Assembly: GCA_934047225.1 (NCBI GenBank)
Contig: OW203992.1
Span: 15,923,501-15,987,500, forward strand
DNA from: Ypsolopha sequella
Lineage: Eukaryota; Arthropoda; Insecta; Lepidoptera; Ypsolophidae
DNA length: 64,000 nucleotides
Reading direction: 5' to 3'
In this document: positions 1 to 12,415 of the stretch, one piece after another
Numbering within the stretch: the stretch's first letter is position 1
Layout of the letters: each line of letters starts with the position of its first letter
The notes under the pieces: generated by a model
Database searches by the model: none
Told to the model about the DNA's origin: nothing
Seen by the model: only the letters and a program-made list of their open reading frames with translations
Made by a program: the position numbers and the translations under genes

Positions 1-2830
1 GTAGTCCAAGTGCATGAACAAAAGGAATATTATCAACTATAAAGTGCACAATGCCATCTGTTTACACATGTCAGGTCAACAATAAGGTCATTCCTACTTG
101 ATCCATCTTACTGTCACACATATTGAATGCCTATTTTATATTTTAAGGACACCGTATTCGCCAGAACTACTAATAAGCGATCTTCGATGATAATATCCTT
201 GTTTAATAATATTTTTCCAAATTTTGCATTTTGTAATTAATCTCGTACGTACAATGACTTGAACCTAAAATATTTACTAAATTCAAAAACACACAAAAGT
301 TACACGCGTTTAAAAGTCCTGGAAGGCGCAAGCGCAAAACAAATTGCTACGGCAGATTTCGGGTGATTTTACAAGGGATTTTCTACCGAAATGCAATATA
401 TTTTTCTGCTTTCACAATTTTTGCGCACGTACCAGTATCCGTGCTCTGGAGTGTATATTTCATTATTTACTTTTAAAACGCTTGTAAATTTTGTGTTAAT
501 TTGATTTCGGTTAATGTTTTAGATTCAGTCATGGATAATATATTATTTATAATTAATACTTTTAATGCACTCTAAAAATATTTAGAGTTCGCAAAGCGAT
601 TTATTTCTAAAATGTTATGTTCTTTTTCTGATTTGATTTTGAGCATATTTGATAAAACAAAATAGATTAAAAAAATCCCAATTGTAGGTTCAACAAGAAA
701 CGCCCACATAAGAGAGGGAAGCGCGGGCGCAGGGTGCATTCACACAGTGGTGTCAATAGACCGGCCGCGTTGATACCCAAAATATTTGCAGGGGTCGCGT
801 CCCCGGGCCAAACACCCCTATCTATGCGTCCGGGTGTCAAAATGCATTTACCCGTCAATAATCGCTGCAAATCTCTTACATACTTTTTTGGTTTAATATT
901 GTACTGAAATGCATAAAATAAAATATGTGTGGTTAAATGCGTAGTACTTGAACTTGAATTACTTTTAAGAAATATGACTTTTTATGGCACCTCTACGTGG
1001 TTCACCTTAAAGGGTAGCTTTTTTGTCCGGCTGTTTGTCTATCCATGAGTCAATACCCTTTTTCTCAGACACGGCTTGAGGTATCAAGTTGCTATTAAGT
1101 GGCCCCTTCCTGCTCAGCTACCATATAAATGCTTTAGGTGTTTGTGACGTCTTGATGACTTTGATCTCAATGAAACTTTGCACACATCTTTAGATATGTT
1201 TCCCATTCCCCCCCCACATCGCACTCCAACCCATCTCCCATCATTCTAACGACGCCGAATTTGTGAAATGGTTTCAGGTAAAAACTGTTTTCCATGAAAC
1301 GCTAACTATTTATTTATAGAAAAGTGTATAAACTTATTCATCTTTACACGAATGACGTCTCTCTTTATTTATTTCCAGTATATAAAAAAATTATACCACT
1401 TCGTAAACTTTGTTTAAAAATGAGGTAATACTCATAACATCCTGATGCAGCCAATATGATGGTGTTTCGTAAAATTTTGCTATTTGGGGTGTAAAGATAG
1501 ATGTCGCTAGATAATACTAATGAAAAAAAAAAAGAAAATAAGCTGTTGACTTCACAATCAGTTTTAAACTTTTGTATGAATCTTAAGAAAAATCCAGATG
1601 TGAAAGGGCCTCTTAATATCGAATACCAAGCCTCATACTGCTGTTTATATGACATACTGCTGTATGCTGTAAAATAACAAGTTTCCAGTTTAATGCAATA
1701 AAAAGATACGGCCTTTCAAATCGTTCCGAAAATTCCACTTACGATCATCAGAACCTATAGAATACATGCCGATGACCTGCAATTTTCAACTTTGGCAGCA
1801 AGCAAGGTCTCTGGCACAAGTGAAGGAATAATCCAAAAATCAAAATTTCCAATTCTATGTGGAGTAATTGATCAACTTAATTTTGCAGCTTTTTTCACAC
1901 ATTTTTTAGGAAATTAACTTTTCACACAACACTTGTATTGATACTTACTTTAAAAATAATATTAGTTTTTATTACAGAGTTTCCGACAGGTAACTAGTTT
2001 TGTGCCATGAAAATTGTTTCTGCGTTAGACGAGCTTGATGTCGGCGAACTATGGCGGGAATTTGTGGACTTAAACTAATTTCAGTCGAACTCGACTAACA
2101 AACAACTTATAATAGATTAACTTTTTGTAATCTATTCTTCTCCGTAGAACACCTTCGAAGGCTTGATATCAAAATAAATTGCCTTTAAAATGTTGTTCCA
2201 AAACTTCCAAAGTTTGCAATTAACATACCGAAAGCTTTGTAAACAAAAAACGGTGACATGTTGACGCCTTGTCTATTCTCAACAGTAACCGTCCAACTGA
2301 TAAGCAGTAAATTGCTTTTATTTTTATTTCTTAAATAACGTCGCCCCCCCCGCAACCCCGTCACCGGACAGCTCACCTTTCATTCTCCCCTCGGAGAAGC
2401 GATCACAACTCGCAATATTCTTTTACAACTCGAAAGAAAAGTTTAATTACGGCTCTTCTTAAAAAGAGCGAAGTCGCGTAATGTTCTAATTATTGTACCG
2501 ACAATAAAAATACGCAAACGAGTGTATTATACAATTAGACACTTCTCCTTGAGGCACTAAAAGGGAAATTTAAATGGAATTTTTATGTCCAGCAATTAAG
2601 GATAACGTCGGCGTACTAGACATTTTTGTAATTACAAAAATAGGAATCTTGAAATGTAGCGTGAAAAAGAATTAGGGCGAAGTCAACGGGAAATTCCTAA
2701 GACGCTGTCCGCTGATGGATGGGATGAATAAAAAATAAACGCAAAATTTTTGATTTCTTTCGTGAATCGAGGAACAGCCCGCTCATCGGGCAACGAGTGA
2801 TGTAAAGCAAATCTCGGGCTAGGAGAGGGT
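1..2830. other. AT-rich unassigned DNA
   Basis: No gene, repeat pair or structured element was recognised here. Open frames are short (under about 100 codons) and resemble no family known to me. A short C-rich run lies near 1208. Confidence 0.5.
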
Positions 2831-2839
2831 TGAATATTG

Positions 2840-3040
2840 CATGCGATACGGGGCGGTTCTACTCACACGTGTTGGCTCGAGCCTTCAGGTGAGAGCGGAC
2901 AGATGGTGTGTGCATGAAGATGGAGAACGGTTAAGAAGCCCGAGGGAGTCGCGGATTTATCGCCGCCGCGGCGCTCGGCCTGACGCGCCGCCCGCCGCGC
3001 CGCCACCGCCGCCGACGCCCGCGCTGATTTATACAGCGCA
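2840..3040. promoter_or_regulatory. GC-rich island, possible promoter or first exon
   Basis: This block stands out from the AT-rich surroundings: about 2930-3030 is nearly all G and C with many CpG steps and runs of GCC/CCG. Read on the minus strand, a TATAAATC sequence lies at its right edge (about 3030-3037), upstream of the GC-rich part. That geometry would fit a minus-strand promoter. Immediately left, an 84-codon plus-strand frame runs through the island; its arginine- and proline-rich translation looks like a product of base composition. Promoter use is inference; a GC-rich repeat is equally possible. Confidence 0.25.
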
Positions 3041-3323
3041 ATCTTGCAAAACTTACTTCACATTTAAATTTCCTAACTGTCTAAGCCACGCTTAACGCCG
3101 ACCATATTATCTCATTCGATCGCCTATAAATTTTATGAGCTGACTTGCCTTTGTCGCATCTTAGCCTTGACTTGAATTAATAGTCCAAGGGGATCGTACA
3201 CATGCTTGTTTCGTTTTTATGGGTCTTTTTGCCTGAACGCTTTAAAATATTATTGTAGAGCTGAAGATACGTGATTAATTTGTGTAAAGACATGAAAAAA
3301 AATTATGCAGCTGCGACATAGTG

Positions 3324-3420
3324 AGAGACAGAGTTCGTAATAGACTGCGCGAGTGTCTCAATGTCTAATTATGTCCAGTTGGACACAATGCTTTATTTAC
3401 GACAACCATAAACATCGTCT
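3324..3420. repeat. dispersed repeat, copy 1
   Basis: This stretch (key word ATGTCTAATTATGTCCAGTT) matches 12733-12810 in the same orientation with scattered differences. The family is unidentified. Two diverged copies in one window indicate a mobile or formerly mobile sequence. Confidence 0.55.
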
Positions 3421-4116
3421 TTAATTATAATATTTTCAACTAACAATTTGCCGGGTTCTTGGGAATTTTGGAAATTGGGAAATTTGTCTCTTTTCAAACT
3501 CATTTTAAACCATGAAATTATAATAAAAAAAAAGAAAAAATTATTTCACTAGTTGGTCTAAATATTTTGTCGACTCGATACGCGATTACTTGCATTTCCC
3601 TGCATCCAATAAAATCGGAAAAATAGACCTACTAGGTTGCAAAAATCATTTTATTTGAGTTATATTAGGTTTTAGACAATAAAACTTATACCAAAATAAA
3701 CGTGGTAAAAAATGTAATATCAAACGGCCGTCATATTAAGAACACATCCTTCTCATTCCAAAATAATAAATAAAAACATTTTGAAACCACGAGATTTATG
3801 AGCGGCCCGCTTCCATTGAGAAGGACAGTCAAGTGTAAAATGAAAACGTTGAAGCAGGACCAATTTCTCCGGATGCTCTCACCTTAAGCTTGCAGATTTG
3901 AACCGTTTTTAATTATCAACAGAAATGATTAAACAAAATCTAATAAGATCCATAAGATGACCTCAGCGGAAATCTTGTAAGAAATCCGTACCAAATGGAT
4001 CACAACATACTTATCTGCACAACCGTTACCTATCTGCATCAGTAACGGAAAGTCTGACTATATACGATTACGGTTCACGAATCGAGCATCCTCGGCGCCT
4101 GTTATGAATATGTAAT
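3421..4116. other. AT-rich unassigned DNA
   Basis: No feature is supported here. Confidence 0.5.
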
Positions 4117-4330
4117 CTAAATTTGGAATTCCCAGAGTGTGAGCCACTGTTTGTTGCCGCAACTGTCGCTAACAAACACATGCTTCCCTACTACGAGACT
4201 TCGCTCTCCCCAGCTTCCGCAATCTCTGTCGCTCAACCAGTACACGTCCCCGACACCACACTCGATGTTACCTCCTCGAAAGTTATCTTGGTACGGAGTC
4301 CATCGGCACAACCCCTCTCATAATTTAGTT
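4117..4330. other. stop-poor block, possible exon relic
   Basis: About 200 bases of more even base composition are open in two plus-strand frames and one minus-strand frame at once. A polypyrimidine run ending in CCCCAG near 4212 could act as a splice acceptor on the plus strand. The translations resemble no family I know, and being open in three frames is a composition effect as often as it is coding. Treat as unassigned. Confidence 0.15.
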
Positions 4331-4960
4331 TGAAACTTTTTAATTAGCTTTATATTTGTGTTTGCAGATTGAGCTTTTCCCTTTCCGTTTATCATTCGGG
4401 CGGCTGCGGCTCAGAAGTTGTATTATTAATAATGCTGTTGAAGGACTTGCTGAAGGGTATGAGAAGGTAAACTTTTCGCGGGATTAATTTGCGAGTTCTA
4501 ATGGAATTCTTAATAGCGTATGATACTTTTTGGCACGTCATATAGATGGAACGTTTTGTTGTATTCTAAAGTGGACATTTTTAGTTCTGCAAGTCATGTG
4601 AACTCATGGTAGACTTGGGGGACTGTTGTCGTCTGGGACATGACTTGAATTAAATCAAGTCAAACTACATTTTATCAAGTTGCTTGTTTGTACATCTAGT
4701 TATGGCTCGCTTGTTACGGGAAAGGTAAGCCAATGTGATTTGAGGAGCCTAACACAAATATCAGAATCCGTCTCGAGTCTAGTTGGAATATCTAATTAGA
4801 TAGGCCTTCCTTTGTGCTCAATCAAACTGAATAATAATCAGGATCACAAGTTGAAGACACATAGACTGTGATTGACATAAACAATCTTGAAGGTCAAATA
4901 AACAAGTGTTCTGGATGTTACTCGTACCTTAACCCTTAGCAAATGACTGTAACTGTTCAA
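4331..4960. other. AT-rich unassigned DNA
   Basis: No feature is supported here. Confidence 0.5.
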
Positions 4961-5325
4961 CTGAAGCGGCGGTATCTCAGGTGTATAGCAAGCTGGCGTC
5001 TCAATCTTGAGATCCAGGATCGATCCCCGGTCGGGCATGAACTAATGAATTATTTGGAATTTACTTGCATAGTATTGGTAGTACCTAATACTTACCACTT
5101 ACTGAACGGTGAAGGAAAACACCGTGAGGAAACCTACATACCCTAAAAAGCGTGTATTTGTGCCCGAAGTACGGCGATAAGGCTCACCATTTATCACATC
5201 GTTGGGACGTAATTATCGTCGGTGAAACGCGAATGTACCGAGTGTGGACTGTGACTTCCATTCCCAGTTCACACTCGAAGCACCTCTGGCACTCTCGGGG
5301 ACTTATGTCGTAACGATATATGAAC
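4961..5325 (+). mobile_element. tRNA-headed SINE
   Basis: The first 70 bases look like a tRNA-derived pol III promoter: an A-box-like TAGCAAGCTGG near 4985-4995 and a B-box-like GGATCGATCCC at 5017-5027. The 3' half carries a body with CGTCGGTGAAA, GTGTGGACTGTGACT and, at the end, ATGTCGTAACGATA. The same body occurs at 23765-24034 (minus) and 40177-40475 (plus). The head differs from that of the 23765-24034 copy, so families with different tRNA heads share a tail. SINEs are non-coding and rely on a partner LINE's reverse transcriptase. The family name is not known to me. Confidence 0.7.
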
Positions 5326-5984
5326 AAACTGTCTCCATATGGTAGAGTCTGCGTCTTAGTGTCACTGGCCACGGTGCTCACGAACCGGTTGTTTATCTGG
5401 TGTAAATTAATTGTTTACTTTTAACTCTTTTAAGGTGACTCTTACACTGGTAACCGAGAAAGCCACAATTAAGGTCGGGTTTTAATCAGATGTTAATTTA
5501 GTTAAAAATGCATATTTAGTATTTACTACAAAAGATGTAGAACGATGTGCATTGATTAGACTTTAAATTTTTTAACTATAATTTTACAAAATAAATATCA
5601 AAACAGAGTCCAATTTAAAACTAAGGTCCGATTTAATTACTTTATTAAGTACGTAAAGAAACAAATTGAAACTTAATCAAATTGACGATATTATAACCAA
5701 AAATGTGTTCCATTGATTATTTTTGAAGGATTTTATATTTGATACTTTTTTCTTTTGTGATATTACATTATTTTTCTTGGATGCTCTATTGGCCCAGGCC
5801 GGGCAGACACGACGAATATAAATAGATAAAGAGAGTTTATATAAAATAATGCGATAGCCTGCTTTTTTGAAGCACACTCGTATACTTAGATAAATATGTC
5901 TATATAAAGTAAGTAACTATTTATATAAAACAGTTCCATGACCATGACTGACAAACGACACACAGCCAAACCACTGTAGATAGA
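5326..5984. other. AT-rich unassigned DNA
   Basis: No feature is supported here. Confidence 0.5.
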
Positions 5985-6355
5985 AACATGAAATGACAGT
6001 GGGCAAATTCGGTATAAGCAACGCCAAGATCAAGACATATTTTAAATGAAAGGACATGATGTAATCCACAAGCAAGTAGAACCCCATCAAAATCAGTCTT
6101 AGAGATTTCGAGATAAGACTAATTATGTTTTACAACTGCCCGTACTTCTATTCAGTTCAACAAAGTTTTTGCAAATGTATAAATCGTAACGAATACATTT
6201 TACTTTATTTTAATTATTTCATTTTGATGGGGTTCTGCTTGCTCGAGAACTATGTTATGTCCTTTTATTTAACATACATCATAATCTTGGTGGCACTTGG
6301 ACCAACTCATTCGTCAAAGACCAGCTCCCATACAACTTTGCCTACTGTCATTTGG
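5985..6355. mobile_element. inverted-repeat element (MITE-like)
   Basis: Two imperfect arms face each other across about 125 bases. The inner part is clearest: AGAACCCCATCAAAAT at about 6079-6094 pairs with ATTTTGATGGGGTTCT at about 6222-6237. Outward, the matches include AAGGACAT/ATGTCCTT, CCAAGAT/ATCTTGG and ATGACAGT/ACTGTCAT. Arms total about 110-130 bases with small indels. No transposase is present. This fits a non-autonomous DNA transposon or an inverted pair of repeat copies. Confidence 0.6.
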
Positions 6356-8171
6356 AACTTAAATTGTATAAGGAAGAAAGGATTTTTCGAAATTCGCCCT
6401 ATAAGGGTATGAAACTGGATGTCAACTTTTATGTCGAATTTATTTAAATAATAAATCCCGGGTAAATCTTACTGTTTACATTTCAAATCTACGCGAATGA
6501 AGTCACGGGCGTCATCTAGTAAAACATAAAGAGACAAACGAAAGGGGTGGATTGTGAGGCTTATTTTCTTTGTTTTGACTACCCACCCAAGAGCGGGATG
6601 CGTTTCGGTTACAAATATCATATCAATGAAAACACAGGTCGCGTGTCCGTAAAGCTAGAGTAGTAAGACCTTCTAAGTACTGCTAACATTATATACATAT
6701 ACGTATATATTTTTTAAATTCAAAATATAATATTTTTTCTAGAATAAAGAAATCAAAGTAGCTTGTCCATATTTTATATTATATACCTTTTTCTTTTGTT
6801 ATTTTAAGAACAGACATCATGACGCGACCAACTCAGTTGTGAGCGTAGCCAAAAGTCATGCTGTTTCATTTCGCTATAAGGTGCCAGCCCCATGAAATTT
6901 GCGAGGACAATACAATCGTGCCGATTTCGTCGCGAGCAAAAAAACAAAAATATGTTATAGGAGTAACCACCTTTTGGCAAGACTGGTGGACGTTTTCAAA
7001 CATAATTTTTGGTTATGGGCAGTATTTAAACGAGCGAATAAAAATTCAAATCTAAAGTGTCAAAAATACTGAATATAGCGTACTAAAATACTAAGTGGGA
7101 CTGGGCGAATAAAAATATTGTAAACGGCGACTTGAAAATACAAATTTGAGTTGAATTGAGTAATTTTCAGGCAAAAAATTTTCTATTTTTATTTTATTTA
7201 ACACAATAAAAGCACATTCGGCTACACTTTTGGTAAAAAACCGTTAAATTTACGTATTTTAGAGGTTTCTTGTTAAATATTACTCAAATTTCAAAAATTT
7301 TATATCGTATTAAACGTACACCTAGAAAATATTAATGGACTCAGCCTAAAATATTATAATAACATTCCATAGACACCCCACAATGTGTTGACAGCGTTTG
7401 GCGGTTTGAGCGTAACGACGCCTCTTAAGGGTCGGTATAATGCCAGATGCACAATTTCAAATGAGCATAAAACATTGTGTAACTTGGTCAATCGGTTTAA
7501 TAAAAATAATATAGATAATAGACTATAGGGCTGATATTCGGGCAGAAGCAAAAACGCAAAAGCTTTAAGTTCGCTCGATAGAAAAAAATTACGAAGTTAC
7601 CTCTATATTTCATGTTTTTCGAGTGTTAAAGGACCTTTCTTAAAACAGTTTGCCTTGAAATTTGTATTAAAAATAAGAAAACAAATGACCCCGTATAATT
7701 GCACGGGGATTTTGAATAATTCTGTTTCGTTTTCATTTAATTTAACATCTAAGAATTGGCGCTTACGTCGATTTATTCTGAGACAAGGCGGCGACAAGAT
7801 ATCTCGGTCGCACGCGCTTTTTGTTCCATGCTTTGTTTCGTCACTCACCCGTCGGTCAGTTGTGATGGCTCCGTTGAGACGGGAGGGCTACGTTTTTGCG
7901 CTCTCGACGTCCCGGTTTCGTAATTTAAATAAATCTCGTAATTTGAAACATGGGAAATAAATGCAACCAATGTAAAAAATGTTTTACGAGTGAAAATAAA
8001 GCAGTGGATGAAAGTAATGCAAAGGTACGCCATTACTTAACAAAATAAGTAGATAGGTCATGTTTTATTAACGATGTTGAACTAAAGGTTGTCTCAATGG
8101 ACTAATGAATATCGCTATGTTTTTCGTCTGAGGTATTTTTTTTAGCTTACAATTTAATATCACAATAAATA
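6356..8171. other. AT-rich unassigned DNA
   Basis: No confident feature. An open frame of 101 codons (7655-7960, plus) matches nothing I recognise and overlaps a minus-strand open frame of similar length. Around 7845-7925 the DNA is locally richer in CG. Confidence 0.45.
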
Positions 8172-8275
8172 TGGTTGATGGATGTGGAAGAGGCGAAAGA
8201 GTTGTGTCTGGATCGTAGCAGATGGAAATCTGTAGTCTCTGCCTACCCCTCTGGGAGACTAACAAAACTTTATCT
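8172..8275 (+). pseudogene. non-LTR (RTE-like) retrotransposon 3' end
   Basis: The plus strand reads MDVEEAKELCLDRSRWKS and then about ten more residues before the similarity stops. I recognise this as the extreme C-terminus of the endonuclease-reverse transcriptase of RTE-like elements in insects, which typically ends in a D..EA...DR..W pattern. A second, independently decayed copy at 12416-12640 (minus) has the same motif, which supports the call. Only the last 30 or so codons survive; everything upstream is missing, as expected for a 5'-truncated insertion. It is followed at once by simple repeats that grade into the 8-bp array. Confidence 0.55.
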
Positions 8276-8282
8276 CACCATC

Positions 8283-9690
8283 AGCATCGCGATCACGATC
8301 GCGATCGTGATCGTGGTCGTGATCGTGATCGTGGTCGTATCGTCGTATCGACGTATCGTCGTATCGACTTATCGTCGTATCGACGTATCGTCGTATCGAC
8401 GTATTGCCGTATAGTCGTATCGACTTATCGTCGTATCGACGTATCTTCGTATCGTCGTATCGACGTATCGACGTATCGTCGTATCGACGTATCGTCGTAT
8501 CGACGTATCGTCGTATCCTCGTATCGACGTATCGTCGTATCCTCGTATCGATGTATCGTCGTATCGACGTATTGCCGTATCGTCGTATCGACGTATCGAC
8601 GTATCGTCGTATCGACGTATCGTCGTATCGACGTATCGTCGTATCGACGTATCGTCGTATCCTCGTTTCTACGTATCGACGTATCGTCGTATCCTCGTAT
8701 CGACGTATGGTCGTTTCCTCGTATCGACGTATCCTCGTATCGACGTTTCGTCGTATCGACGTATTGCCGTATCGTCGTATCCTCGTATCGACGTATCGTC
8801 GTATCGACGTATCGGCGTATCGACGTATCGTTGTATCGACATATCAACGTATCAACGTATCGACGTATCGGCGTATCGACGTATTGTCGTATCGACATAT
8901 CGACATATCGACGTATCAACGTATCGACGTATAGTCGTATCCTCGTATCGACGTATCGTCGTATCCTCGTATCGATGTATCGTCGTATCGTCGTATCGAC
9001 GTATCGTCGTATCCTCGTTTCTACGTATCGACGTATCGTCGTATCCTCGTATCGACGTATCGTCGTATGGTCGTTTCCTCGTATCGACGTATCCTCGTAT
9101 CGACGTTTCGTCGTATCAACGTATTTCCGTATCGTCGTATCCTCGTATCAACGTATCGTCGTATCGACGTATCGGCGTATCGACGTATCGTCGTATCGAC
9201 ATATCGACGTATCAACGTATTGACGTATCAGCGTATCGACGTATTGTCGTATCGACATATCGACGTATCAACGTATCGACGTATCGACGTATCGTCGTAA
9301 CGTCGTATCGTCGTTTCCTTGTATCGACGTATCGTCGTATCGACGTTTCGGCGTATTGAGGTATCCTCGTATCGACGTATCGTCGTATCGACGTATCGTC
9401 GTATCCTCATATCGTCGTATCCTCGTATCGACGTATCGTCGTATCGACGTATCATCGTTTCCTCGTATCGACGTATCGTCGTATCGACGTATCGACGTAT
9501 CGACGTATCCTCGTATCGACGTATCGTCGTATCGACGTATTGCCGTATCGTCGTATCGTCGTATCCCCGTATCGACGTATCATCGTATCGACGTATCGGC
9601 GTATCGACGTATCGGCGTATCGACGTATCGTTGTATCAACGTATCGTCGTATCGACGTATTGACGTATCGTTGTATCATCATTGTCATCA
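8283..9690. repeat. 8-bp minisatellite array with higher-order period
   Basis: After a short lead-in of GATCGT-type 6-bp repeats (8283-8336), about 170 units of an 8-bp motif follow, mainly GTATCGAC and GTATCGTC, with variants such as GTATCCTC, GTATTGCC and GTTTCCTC. Variant units recur in order: CCTCGTTTCT at 8661 and again at 9013 (352 bp = 44 units), and TATGGTCGTTTCC at 8706 and 9066 (360 bp = 45 units, one extra unit). The array is thus partly built from larger duplicated blocks. Most units hold two CpG steps, so the array is a CpG cluster in AT-rich DNA. The long open frames on both strands (up to 333 codons) arise because the unit contains no stop in any phase. Confidence 0.95.
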
Positions 9691-9839
9691 TTATCTTTGC
9701 AAGTATGACTATCGAAAAATAAAATTTTGAAATATAAAAATTAGATGCAAACACAATTACGCAAAAAAATGCGAACAAACCGTTTTGTCAACTGGGTTGA
9801 ATTTTATACATCGTAGATGCATTATACTTATTATTGAAA

Positions 9840-9960
9840 ACTAGCACGTGGACGGGTTAATGACCGCGGATCCACACCGCTCGTGGGAGCTAAGAAATAG
9901 CGCTCGCGGCCGGTGACGGCCGGTCGCGCAAACAGTTGAGGTGCGGGGATGCGGGGGCAA
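9840..9960. other. GC-rich block
   Basis: A short CpG-rich stretch with GGCCGGTGACGGCCGGTC at its core (a near palindrome) contrasts with the AT-rich flanks. It could be regulatory or a transposon end. No partner copy is visible in the window. Confidence 0.25.
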
Positions 9961-10916
9961 AATCTCTAATTTGTCCAGGTTTATACGCAGCCTTAAAAGA
10001 AATACTCAAATATGTTTTCTTTTCTCTATACACGCGAAAGATGTTAAATATTCAAGTAGTTCTTTTAATATCACAATACGGCTACGGAACCCTAAAAATA
10101 TTATGCTAAATAGCAACTACAGACAACAAGCCGCTAATAGTGCCTGGGAAACAATACGCGGCTCCCGCTGAGTACGGAACTCTAGATATCTTAAACGCTA
10201 TATTCTTTCTTTAAATTTTACATACCTATTACCATGGTTTGTTTCACATTTTTCGGTCGTCTTGTTTCGAAAAAAGGGGGGGGACATGATAACGTGAAAA
10301 ATCGCTACTTTTTCGAGGTTTTTTGTATGAGGACTCCAATTATGTTATATATTTTTAAAATTTTATTTTTTTCATCAATCGTTTATTTAACACATAGTAA
10401 TTTCACTTATTCCAGGTACATATATTTCGCAAAACTTTTCAGTTTGTCTGCAATTTACAATTTGCTTTGGTAGGTGTTATAATAAAACGTATATTGTGAA
10501 AATTTCAACTGGCTACGTATAGCGGCTGAAGCTGTAGACCCATGTGACAGACAAATAGACGGACAGACAGTGGAGGCTTAGTTATAGGGTCCCGTTTGGC
10601 ACCCTTCAGGTACGGAATCCAAAAAATTTACAAGCTAGTTGAATTTCCTTACTCTAGAAAAAAACATTATACTTTGAAGTCAGATCAGATCATATTGTTC
10701 CAACGACAAATGATGTTTTCCGTGATTTTAGTGGTCTTTCAGATTTTTTTTCTTATTTATAAATAATGTCATATTTCTCATTTGGTGCCGGGCCAGTAGG
10801 TCAGTAAGTTGTTTTATTCTATTGCACATTTAATCAAAACGGTGGAAAATACGGTCAAAAACAGTTTTTGTTATGTATCTGGAACAAATATATTTGTCTA
10901 ATTTGAGAGAAGTTAC
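9961..10916. other. AT-rich DNA with one repeat end
   Basis: Mostly unassigned. At about 10555-10625 lies the end of the GGTTCCGTAC repeat family in minus orientation (GACAGAC runs, then GGTACGGAATCC). Confidence 0.45.
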
Positions 10917-11070
10917 TAAAGCCGATTCTGAAGGCTTTCATTTTAGATTAAGTGCTGTCAAAACAAAATTTTTTTCATTGCAAAATAATCTTTATATGTG
11001 AGGAACTTTGGAAAAATTCAAGTTTTGACAGCACTAAAACTAAAATAAAAGCCCTTACAATCGGCTTTAA
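10917..11070. mobile_element. MITE, copy 1 (TAAAGCCGATT ends)
   Basis: Inverted ends of roughly 45-50 bases: TAAAGCCGATTCTGAAGGC on the left, and its imperfect reverse complement ending TCGGCTTTA on the right. Both arms contain GTGCTGTCAAAAC or its complement. A second copy lies at 58804-58963. No coding capacity. Confidence 0.75.
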
Positions 11071-11304
11071 TATGTTCTAAAACCAGTATTTTCTAAATTT
11101 GACGTTCTGTTTGTTTTCTGACTTCAGAATCAATTTTATAACCAAAAACATCATTTTTATCTCTGCGTAAATTAACAGGTGTAATCAATAATCTCATCAG
11201 ACTGTTGACGTAACATGTTGTCAAGTAGATAGTAAATTTGAAACGACATGATTTATAATCAGTAAAAAAAAATTTCTTTTAAATATCACTATAATAACTC
11301 GCTT

Positions 11305-11440
11305 GAAATGAAATGAAATGAAATGAAATATATTTATTTATGTAATGTAGGTATAACATACACTTATTACAGGGCGGTTTTAATTTAATATAAGTAATTA
11401 AATAATCTATGTGTATAGGTAATATAAAAACTAGTTAGAT
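11305..11440 (-). mobile_element. non-LTR 3' end with (ATTTC)n tail, copy 1
   Basis: In minus orientation the sequence ends TTACATAAATAAATATATTT followed by four ATTTC-type units, the usual layout of a LINE or SINE 3' terminus with an AATAAA-like signal and a microsatellite tail. The same end occurs at 26796-26920 (minus) and 48101-48221 (plus). No coding remnant is attached. Confidence 0.6.
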
Positions 11441-11719
11441 CTCATACTGGATACTTGAGAAGTGACAAGTTGCCTTCGTGAGCCAGCACATCGGAGGTAA
11501 TAGTTTTTATATGTAGTTATTAATTTTAATCTAATGAGGAAATTTTGTTTATTCCATAATGATTTTATATTTTCTGAGTTTTTGATATCAGAAACACAAC
11601 GGCATAAATATTTAAAGTATAATTTTTTCAAGATATATTTTTTTTCTTCACAGAACAAAACCTATTCTGTCATTTAGCTCTTTCAGAGTAAAAAAAAAAA
11701 GTGCTATTAGAATGTTCTT

Positions 11720-11995
11720 ATTTAATCATTTCGCCTGCAGGTTTCTGCTCTCCAGCGGTTCACAACAAAACCTTGCACGGTCTCCACATATCTCCAACAC
11801 GAGTATTGCAGGATGAAATTAATCGAAGTTGGGATTACAACGCGGGCTGTTATCTGGAGTTATCTGCTTAATGTCTGGTGAACAACAGGATCAAGGGATA
11901 AGACCTCCGTACTTCGGCCCTCGGGTGCTGGATTACTGCGGACACATTCAGGAAGATTGCTGCAGGACAACGTGCCCAGGCGTGGTGATGGGGCT
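11720..11995. other. GC-balanced block, possible exon or conserved element
   Basis: Roughly half G+C in AT-rich surroundings and no repeat partner in the window. On the plus strand a pyrimidine stretch ending CGCCTGCAG at 11740 would make a good splice acceptor. The frame opening at 11741 (VSALQRFTTKPC and onward) stays open for 46 codons to a TGA near 11880. The peptide is not recognised. A terminal exon is possible but not shown. Confidence 0.2.
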
Positions 11996-12415
11996 TCATT
12001 GATTATTCTCTTTATAAGACAAATACTATTACAGAAGGTAAACTATAAAAAGGGAATATCAGGAAATTTTAAATACGTATGAATACAACTGGTCTGCGGA
12101 ATTATCACCGATGGTATAGTTTAGTGCGTTTGTGCACTTACTCGCATTCGTTGCGAACGGATCCGAAATTCATGTAGGAAAGAAACACAAAAAAACCACG
12201 AATACAAATCGAACACAAGGGAGTGCACAATGCTCTTATAGGAAATAATTAATCAAACAATCGCAAATGTACAGAAATAGTCAATGTAGAAAAAATCTGC
12301 TTTAAAAGCAGCTTAATTTGAAAACAATAATTATATTTCCAAAATGTGTCGTTATACGAGTAGAATATAATAAAATATTTCGTTTATTTTTTGGCAATGT
12401 AAATTCTGCTATGCT

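Noticed and set aside
8222..9455. Long frames inside the 8-bp array, including one of 333 codons with YRRI repeats and antisense frames with IRRYVDT repeats
   Set aside because: The unit lacks stop codons in all phases on both strands, so long frames are automatic. The frames are broken wherever variant units change the phase, with no sign of selection.
8283..9690. CRISPR-like array
   Set aside because: There is no repeat-spacer alternation; units are 8 bp and contiguous, and the context is eukaryotic.
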